Shown here: positions 56,695 through 64,000 of the stretch, piece after piece
Numbering within the stretch: position 1 is the stretch's first letter
Layout of the letters: each line of letters opens with the position of its first letter
Source of the DNA: Oreohelix idahoensis
Taxonomy: Eukaryota > Mollusca > Gastropoda > Stylommatophora > Oreohelicidae
Assembly: GCA_024509875.1 (NCBI GenBank)
Contig: JAMPIV010009920.1
Span: forward strand, 62,001-126,000
Reading direction: 5' to 3'
DNA length: 64,000 bases
Translations under genes and position numbers: made by a program
The notes under the pieces: generated by a model
Seen by the model: only the letters and a program-made list of their open reading frames with translations
Database searches by the model: none
What the model was told of the DNA's origin: nothing

Positions 56695-58779
56695 ATGGCC
56701 GATCTAGATAAAGTGCATAGGATTGCCCTCGAGGTAGCTAAGTACATGGAGTACAAGGATAGCGAAATCCAGCAATTTCTAGAATTTGCAGTAAGCCTGC
56801 AGGATCAATACGAGGTAGACAATTGGTTTGACAGCCGTTTAATCTTGGCATGGTCCTGTAAACAAACTGGGGAGAGTGAAGCATTCACCCGACAGTATGT
56901 AGAAGAAGTGATAGAAGATGAGAAGCAAAGGGAAAAGCAAAGACAAGAACGGGACAAGAAATTGGAAATGGAGCAACAAGAACGGGACAAGCAATGGGAA
57001 ATAGAGCGCCAAGAAAGGGACAGAGAAAGCCAAGAAAGGAGCAGGCTACACCAAATCAGAATGAATGAACTGGATAGCCAAATTCGGAGGGTAGAAACAG
57101 ATACTAAATGTAGTCACTCTACTTCCCCTTCTACTGTGCCCTTAACGGTCAACGCCCCTGCTAACCTTGCGCCCATGAAAGAAAACTTGCCTGCTAAAAC
57201 CGAACCCCAACTCCAGAAAATTGACTTTCCTTTGGACTTGGATCCGAAACCCGAACAAGGAAAGAATTTACGTCGGGACAGCAGACCTAAAGCCACGGGA
57301 AAAATTACGCAACGTTCCCAGGCATGGAAACTGCACAAAGGTGAGACAGGTGCTAACAAGCATTGTAATACGGATTGTTCCCGTCTGGCAAGCGGCGAAC
57401 CCCGAGCCTCTCACGTTCCAGACCGAGCAGCACCTAACCGACACGTGACGTCGAGAAAAGGGAGCCACACCCTATCACGTTATATTTCGCAAGATTCCCG
57501 GCCGGACAGCGAAAAACCATATGCAGAGGCGTATCCCTCCAACTCAACGATCGTAGAATGGAGGCGCCGCTCCTCTTATCACCCTGAGCTTAAAAGGTGC
57601 AAGAATAAGTCGCCTGCTAAAAGGGTTAAACTTTCCAAACCGTTCCAAGGAACTTTGGAAAAACACACCGAGAGTTTTTTCTCGGGCACTTCGCGATCTA
57701 ACGGGATCTCAAACCGTCCAGTCCGTTGCATGCAGACTGCGGAGCCTGTCAACCAGGAAGTGGATCTCGCATTGCAGGACAAAGTTCAACTGACGCCAGT
57801 AACTTCCTCAGGGGAGGGCAAAGTTGACGTTTATGATGGACACAGGGTTCCAGGCGAAGGGATCCCTGGTATTCCATTTGAGTCTCTCACACTTCTCAGG
57901 GCAGAAGACAGTGAGAAAAGCTGCCGTACTATTGTACAAGGAGCCATTGTTGAGAGCCTTGGCTCACGTCATGCTAGTACCGGTGAAGCGACTCAACCAA
58001 CTCTGCAACACGCAGATATTACCTATCTGTCTTCACGGATAGAAGCTACGGAGATCTGTTATGATTTAGTAGAACCCCAGAATGCGATCGATTACTCTTT
58101 GCTTCAGGCAGCAGAGTTTTCTCATTCAAATCGCATTATTCCAGTGGTCTCAACCCCACTGATGGACAGCAAAGTAGTCGCCTCCGCCAGGCCATTACAG
58201 AACAACTTGATCATTTCCGTTGACCAAGCCAGAGTTGTGACTGGCAAGGCAAGGAAAGCTCCAGACCCGCCTTTAGACGGCACAGGTCTGAAGATTGATC
58301 AATGCTCCCGCCGAAACAGCGGAGTAGGTGTGGAGAGGCAGAAGAAAAATGCTAGCATTTCTTCGGCCAACGACCGGCTGTATTTGCCAACTAGGATTAC
58401 ACGCGCGCGGAAAACCCCGACAGACTACAGCTATCGAGGGTTATTCAAGTCCGCGACAGGTAAACCCATAACGGAAATTAAACAGCCCGAGTCCAGCAAC
58501 GATTACACTGCACATAACAGGCGGATTACCTATGCAGTGGCCAGTGAGTTCAGGCGGGGCCGAAACTCACAACAGGTGCGGATAATTTTCCGGACCATGG
58601 ACAGACAAAGCAAATTGGGGAAGGAAGGTCATGTTCACACGGAAACAGATTATGTCAGTGTTCAGTGGCCTCGCAAAATCCCATTCGCTGAACGTCTATT
58701 AGACAGAGGGAAGAAAAGAAATGAACTCGGAGCTAGTCATACAGACAGACAGAAATTGGAAACGTATTTGGTTTTATGA
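56695..58779 (+). CDS. Gag-like ORF of the LTR retrotransposon
   Basis: 694 codons, intact. The ATG at 56695 ('MADLDKVHRIALEVAKYM') has A at -3 and G at +4; the frame is open slightly further upstream but without another ATG. Residues ~1-70 are helical and acidic. Residues ~75-135 form a very charged Glu/Arg/Lys/Gln coiled coil ('EKQREKQRQERDKKLEMEQQ'), as in the N-terminal part of many invertebrate retroelement Gags. The remainder is basic, Ser/Pro/Arg-rich and probably disordered. There is no CCHC zinc knuckle and no protease motif. The intact frame between nearly identical LTRs suggests recent mobility, with pol supplied in trans. Gag identity is inferred from position and coiled-coil character. 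Confidence 0.65.
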   Translation: MADLDKVHRIALEVAKYMEYKDSEIQQFLEFAVSLQDQYEVDNWFDSRLILAWSCKQTGESEAFTRQYVEEVIEDEKQREKQRQERDKKLEMEQQERDKQWEIERQERDRESQERSRLHQIRMNELDSQIRRVETDTKCSHSTSPSTVPLTVNAPANLAPMKENLPAKTEPQLQKIDFPLDLDPKPEQGKNLRRDSRPKATGKITQRSQAWKLHKGETGANKHCNTDCSRLASGEPRASHVPDRAAPNRHVTSRKGSHTLSRYISQDSRPDSEKPYAEAYPSNSTIVEWRRRSSYHPELKRCKNKSPAKRVKLSKPFQGTLEKHTESFFSGTSRSNGISNRPVRCMQTAEPVNQEVDLALQDKVQLTPVTSSGEGKVDVYDGHRVPGEGIPGIPFESLTLLRAEDSEKSCRTIVQGAIVESLGSRHASTGEATQPTLQHADITYLSSRIEATEICYDLVEPQNAIDYSLLQAAEFSHSNRIIPVVSTPLMDSKVVASARPLQNNLIISVDQARVVTGKARKAPDPPLDGTGLKIDQCSRRNSGVGVERQKKNASISSANDRLYLPTRITRARKTPTDYSYRGLFKSATGKPITEIKQPESSNDYTAHNRRITYAVASEFRRGRNSQQVRIIFRTMDRQSKLGKEGHVHTETDYVSVQWPRKIPFAERLLDRGKKRNELGASHTDRQKLETYLVL

Positions 58780-58862
58780 GTATAGGATGTTCCAATGACA
58801 GGTAACAAAAGACGATGGAAAAGATAAATTACTGTCATTTTTGTCCGTATTCCTCGAACTTT

Positions 58863-58885
58863 AAAAAGGGGGGGGGGGGGGCACT
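58863..58885 (+). promoter_or_regulatory. Polypurine tract of the LTR retrotransposon
   Basis: A5 followed by about 14 G, then 'cact', directly before the TGTCACG of the 3' LTR; the expected second-strand priming site. Confidence 0.8.
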
Positions 58886-61864
58886 TGTCACGTTAAAGAT
58901 AATTTATTTTACCATCTTGTCCATAATTTGATTACTCCTTTAAATGTTCTGTTTTTCCGAGACATTTTGTATTTTTGTTTCTTTCATATTCTACCTACAT
59001 TTTTTCACCTTCTCAACCCCACCCGAGGTTGTTTACGCTGGCCAGCTGCGGTCAGCTAACGCTAGACGTAATGTTATCTAAACGCACCTGTTCGACCAAA
59101 GAAACATTTCTCGGGTCCGCTTTAAGTGTTAGAACGAGCCAAAGTCGGTTCAGAAACGGTTCGTTAGCGGCGGGTACCCTTTGTGGTCCCAACAGGGGAA
59201 TTTCTCTGGTCGCTTTAAAACGTTTGATGACGAGCGGCTGGTACCCTTTAAGGCTTGGGTAACGAGTGTGATCTGTTCCAGGGGAAGATAACAACCCGCG
59301 GGCAGTCTTTGGGTTTTCGCCCCTTAGACAAGAGAGAGCATAATGTTATGCATTTCTCTACCTGGGGAACTTTCGCACGATTTCTTTTGTCTTACTCTAG
59401 ATTACGTCTTTCGCCGAACTTCTGTAGAAATACGCACGCCAGGTGTTCGGGGGGGTGGGGGGGCGTCCCTTGTGATCTATAAGAGTAGACTGGTTTTAAT
59501 AGACAAAGACATTTGTGAATTTCCTGGCCCGAGATAGACCATTACGGAAATAAGGCAAACATTAACACAGAACTAAATGTTTTTCACCTATTTCTTGGCA
59601 TTTTTCGGGGTGAGTTGACATATCTTATAATTATAATATTAGATTCATGTTAGCTTTTATATATATCTGTTAGGGAAGTGAATTTATTTCTGAGGACTTC
59701 TCCTAGTAATATATTCAGTGATAAGGTAGCGCTGTCTACGGCCTATTAAGTGGTGCTTAAACTGTTACGGTTTATCATGGGTTAAATGTTAAACTTACAA
59801 TAACAGATATTAGGCGTAGAATCAGTCCACGAATGCTTACCATTGGGTTAAGAGTCAGCAAAATTAACTGTCATTTCTGTAAGATAATGTCAGGTGTGGA
59901 TTGTTCAGTTTAAAACTGAATAGTGAGATGCAGGTAATAACTCTGGATTATAGGAGATAGTCATTTATTCCTTTTGATAGATATTTTTAGTGGCAAGGGA
60001 GGATCATTTTATGCTTACTTGTGTGGCTAGGCACTAGTCTATAACTTTCACTGAAAGCAGTCACCAGGCATAGATATAATTATATCGTATGATCTAGCCA
60101 CAACTGTATTATTATAGCAAGAACATTGCATTTTCTTTGTACTCATTTTGTGGAAATGCTAATATATTTCCCAAAGGGGACATACGATTTATTTGTGTAA
60201 TGTCAAATGCTGTAATCTGTTTATGTAAATTCATTTAATGTTGTAAGATGAATAAGCATATTCATTTAACTGTAACTACAGGTTAGGTTTCCTGTATGTT
60301 GAGATTGGGAGAAGAGGAGTAGATTGTTGCTGTCAGAACAGTTACTGACAGGTACCTGGGTGTGCAAAAGATATTAAGCCTATGCGGGCGCGTGTTGATA
60401 ATTGATATTTTTAAGGAACAGGAGACATGGTTAAAGACAGCCCTAAACTATCATAGCAATAACTACAATAAATCTAATCCCATAGTGGAGCGAAACTTTC
60501 TGTATAAAGTTAGTGTGATTTTAGCGTTGCTTGAAGTTAAAAGGCGTCTCTTTTGGGTCTCAGTTTCAGGAAGACCGAATCGCTAGAGCAGACTTCAGTC
60601 AGGCGAAGAAAGTCATATACTCTTCGATCTAGAGGGTTTCTGTATACATCTAGCAACGAATCGTCAACCCCGTTCCTGAATCAAAACCCCTTTTTGTCAA
60701 CGCCAAGTTAAGCTCACGCAGTGCAACGGAGCCAACGCTAAATCTGGAATCGCCAAACGCAGAAGTAGTTCTCTACTCGCCTATTGGATTACCAGCCAGA
60801 GCATTGCGGCTTCCAGAATATCAAACCCGCTCAGCATGCCTATAGCAGAATTCCATATCACCCGCCTTTTTTGTGCCTAAACGGGGCACTCAGCAAACCA
60901 CAGCAAAACCAGTTTAAACAGGATTTACAGCCAAGCGGAGCCTTGCGCCGGATAAGCGCGCCTGGGTCTCTGTGTCCTCAAGTGACTTCTTCTGGTGTAT
61001 TTCCTGGATACTTAAAACCTCGCACGTATGAGCAGCCATCTATGGACAGAGTTCCAGCCCCCACTCACGCTATAAGGGGAGTCACCAACGTTTAGCACCA
61101 ACAAAGAAAGTTTTGTAGGCTAGTCCCTCACGAAGGATCTACAAGTAATTCACTTCCTGGAGCTAGTACATTTGGTCCCCGAAAAGCGGACAGGCTGTCG
61201 CCCAGTTCAATCAGTTGGTCAGCAGGAGATAAACAGCGCCCCCCAGCCCAACTCGCGCCAGTAGGGGGGGTCACCAACGATAGCGCCTATACAGTGATGT
61301 TATTCAGGTTAATTCCATCACCGATGGAGGATATATACGAAAACACCACTTACTGGAGCTACTTCAGCTGGTCCCCGAAAACCGAAGGACTGTCACTCGA
61401 TTATTTATCTCTTTGTGTTCTACAGGTTTTATGAATGGTGATCTGTGTGTGTGGTTGTTGGTGTATATGACTATTGATGAATGTTTGATTATTGATGTAA
61501 TTTTATGTTGTTGTGATGATATGCATTATTTTCATGCTTTTCTTCTTTAATAAATTTTACACATTTATTAATGCGCTGTTCACGACCTTTCCATCCATAT
61601 TTGTATTTTTAGCTCTTTACTATAATCTCTATGTATGATAAGAGAAAAGAGTTGAGAGCAGGAGATGCTTAGACAGACATAAATGAGTTGAGGCTTGGAG
61701 AGAGAGATCATTTGAATAAATCTTCTTCCAGGTTGTCTCAAGTCCATCTCCTATTTACACCTTTCTGTGTGTAATCTATAACTCTGTCAGTCCACTATCC
61801 CTTATCGATTTCGCTACTGTTGTCCAACTCGACAAATACTCTACACTCTAACTCAACCACGACA
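58886..61864 (+). repeat. 3' LTR (2979 bp), uninterrupted
   Basis: TGTCACGTTAAAGATAA to CAACCACGACA. AATAAA at 61549-61554 is a plausible polyadenylation signal. Confidence 0.95.
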
Positions 61865-63640
61865 AGTATATCAGCACAACAACATAATAAAACATCAATA
61901 ATTCACATCAGTTAACAAATCTAATTAAACACCCACTGACACACGAACCACTAACATAAACTCTGCTTAGAACACCGAGAAAATAAATAAACAAAGTTCT
62001 CAATCCTTCCGTTTTTGGAGAACCACATTCGATAACTCCAGTTAGTGTCCTATATGTATATATCCTTCTATAGGTGAAGAAATACACTAATAAATCCACT
62101 GTAGGGCGCTATCCATGCACCGTTGGTTACACCCTAATCACGAGATAGGTTGTAGATTACTCTGTCTATATTCGGCTGACCGCTAATACGTGCAGGGGTG
62201 TTGAATGACCAGAAACATATACAAGACGAGGTCAATTTAGGAGAAACGGCTCACTGTGCTATTATCCAGCACGTGTAAGTTGGCCTGCGTACTTGATGTT
62301 TAAATCCGGTTTGGCTGGTTTTGGACTTTATTTATGACTGGGCGCTCCGTTTTAAGCACACAAAGTCTACTGCTTTCAAATATGCTGAAGACGCTGCGCT
62401 GATCGATATGCTGGGAGCCAATATGCTCTGACTGGTGATCAAGAGGCGAGTAGGAAACCACTACTGCCAAATACGATTTCGGATTTGCGATGGCTCGTTA
62501 TACGCTGCGTGAGCTCATTTCCCCTTAGAGGGATGGGGCGTTGAAAAAAGGGTTGTACTTCAGGTATGGGTGACAACTCGTAGTGCTAATTACTTTCAGA
62601 AACCGTGAGATCGAGGAGAATATTACATTCTTCGCCTGACTGGGATCATGCGATAGCAGTGGGGTACCTGCAACTGAGATCCAAAAAGAACCAACCTTTA
62701 CATCAAGCAAACAATAAAATTACAATAACGTTATAATAAACAGTTATGCTCCACTATGGGATTTTAATTATTATCACTGCTGTGATAGTCTCGGGCTGTC
62801 TTTATCCGCGAGTCGCTCTCCTGTTACTTCCACTCTATCAATTATCAGCATGCGCCCGCATAGGCTAATATATCTTGTACATACACGTACCTGTCAGCGA
62901 AAAGGCCCTGACAGCAAAATCTACTCCGTCTTCTTCCAACTCAACATACAGGAAACCTAACCCTGTAGTTCCAGCTGAGTGGATAGGTGATTCATCTTAC
63001 AACATTAAGTGAATTTACATAAAATACAGCATTAGACATTACATAATAAATGGTATGCGCCCCTTGGGGTCGATACACAAAAGAAGGAAAAGTAAGAACC
63101 TCCCAAAAATGAATACATGGAAAATGCAATGTTTTTTGCTATAATAATACAGTTGTGACTGAACCCTAAGGCTGTTTTCTGGACTGCCGTGAAAGTTATA
63201 AACTGGTGTCCAACTACACAAGTAGGCATATAAAATTCCACACAACCACTAGAAGTTTCTCTCAGAAAGTAATAAATGACTATCTCTTATAATTCAGTGT
63301 TATAGTGCCCGCACATCACTATTCAGTTTTAAGTAAATAACCTATTCCGCTGACATTTCCTTACAGTAATGACAGTTATTTAGCCTACTATTAACCCATG
63401 GTAAGCATTGAATGGACTACTCTGATTCTTCGCCTAGTTAGCATCTGTTATCGTAAGTTTACCATTAACCCATTGTAAACCATAACGCAAAGAGACACGT
63501 ACTGCTTAAGCACCCGTTAACTAAGGCGGTGGACGGCGCTACATTATCACTGAACTAATTACCTGGAGAAATCACGTAAAATAATTCAAGTCACACTCCT
63601 ATCAGGTATATATAAAAGCTAACATGAATATATATATATA
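61865..63640 (-). mobile_element. LTR-B, remaining part (diverged LTR, minus strand)
   Basis: Read on the minus strand it follows the young LTR in order but is clearly diverged. Markers are 'gttatgttgttgtg', 'gttaccaacggtgcat..atagcg', 'gcccagtcat', 'ctactcgcctcttgatcacc', 'cttcgcctgactgg', 'caggttaggtttcctgtatg' and, at the end, 'catgttagcttttatatata' (about 63610). The first ~740 bp of the LTR are missing; LINE sequence begins at 63643. Together with 50299-50658 it forms one LTR split by the young element. Confidence 0.9.
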
Positions 63641-63642
63641 AC

Positions 63643-64000
63643 ATAATAGCAGTCATGGGTGATTTTAACGCCAAAGTAGGTGACAACAACGATGGAGTAC
63701 AAAGATATCTCGGTACTCATGGCATAGGCTGTATGAATCAAAATGGCGAAAGACTTCTAGAACTTTGTGAAATATCAAACCTCGTTGTGGCAGACACCAT
63801 CTTTCCACATAAGAATATCCACAAGATAACATGGAATTCACCTGATGGCAGAACTAAGAACCAGATAGATCACTTCTGCATAAGCGCAAAATTTCGCTCA
63901 TCAGTTCAAGACGTCAGAGCATACAGAGGTGCAGAGATCGGAAGCGATCATAACCTCTGCATAGCTAAACTGAGAATTAAACTGAAGAAGTTATACCAAC
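63643..64000 (+). mobile_element. RTE-like LINE endonuclease, running off the window
   Basis: One continuous + frame reads 'AVMGDFNAKVGDNNDG', 'GCMNQNGERLLELCEISNLV', 'FPHKNIHKITWNSPDG', 'NQIDHFCISAKFRSSVQDVR' and 'GSDHNLCIAKLRIKLKK'. It has the GDFNA and SDH motifs of APE endonucleases. No stop is seen up to base 64000. It looks 5'-truncated at the LTR-B junction; RT would follow downstream. Confidence 0.9.

Larger units (their letters stand above)
50659..61864 (+). mobile_element. Young LTR retrotransposon with ~3-kb LTRs and a single gag-like ORF (nonautonomous)
   Basis: Complete element bounded by TG...CA and the 5-bp duplication AGTAT (50654-50658 and 61865-61869). Order: 5' LTR 50659-55993 (split by a DNA transposon), PBS at 55996, leader, gag-like ORF 56695-58779, polypurine tract, 3' LTR 58886-61864. 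The internal region is only ~2.9 kb, and no protease, RT, RNase H or integrase motif is present on either strand. The LTRs differ at only about sixteen small sites by eye. Large LTRs with no pol resemble LARD- or TR-GAG-type nonautonomous elements, which depend on a relative's pol. It sits inside LTR-B, a diverged LTR of a related family. Clade (Gypsy or other) cannot be set without pol. Confidence 0.93.

Noticed and set aside
1..64000. CRISPR arrays, operons, bacterial promoters
   Set aside because: The sequence is eukaryotic; the tandem repeats lack unique equal-length spacers and no cas-like gene is present.

Overview
The window is eukaryotic, metazoan DNA: spliced exons, LINEs, SINEs, an LTR retrotransposon, DNA transposons and many mini/microsatellites, with very little host coding sequence. 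The repeat mix (several APE-type LINE families, tRNA-derived SINEs, Penelope and Helitron traces, hAT and pogo-like MITEs) plus a CASD1-type gene suggests an invertebrate, quite possibly a mollusc or other lophotrochozoan. The species cannot be fixed from the sequence alone.

Host genes. Two loci look real. (1) The last two exons of a CASD1-like sialate O-acetyltransferase lie on the + strand (9825-9917 and 12137-12394). They are joined in phase by an intron that has absorbed two LINE fragments; the upstream exons are outside the window. (2) An intact 780-codon ankyrin-repeat gene with a SOCS-box-like C-terminus lies on the - strand (26870-29212), in one large exon preceded by a good splice acceptor.

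Repeats by region. 1-9.8 kb: degenerate tandem repeats, LINE 3' ends, a SINE, a Helitron helicase fragment, an 844-bp MITE and a nearly complete but broken RTE-type LINE. 9.8-15.1 kb: the CASD1 3' exons between two inverted copies of an RNase-H LINE, one of which carries a SINE. 15-26 kb: mostly noncoding, with a second copy of the MITE, minisatellites, a 74/75-bp tandem array, a hAT MITE and a Penelope-like 3' end. 29-37 kb: hAT MITE, SINEs, LINE ends and a long purine-rich array. 37-50 kb: a dense LINE graveyard with nested insertions, some with clear target-site duplications. 50.2-63.6 kb: a stack of nested elements. A diverged LTR (LTR-B, - strand) was split by a young LTR retrotransposon with 3-kb LTRs and only one gag-like ORF, and its 5' LTR was in turn split by a CACTA-ended DNA transposon.

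The strongest observations are: a block of 17 exclusively A-to-G differences at the 5' end of one LINE copy (11347-11444), which looks like ADAR-type hyper-editing of a LINE RNA fixed in DNA; the CACTA-ended transposon, whose decayed transposase shows a D / D / CxxC / Hx4H / E arrangement; and the young LTR element that has no pol.
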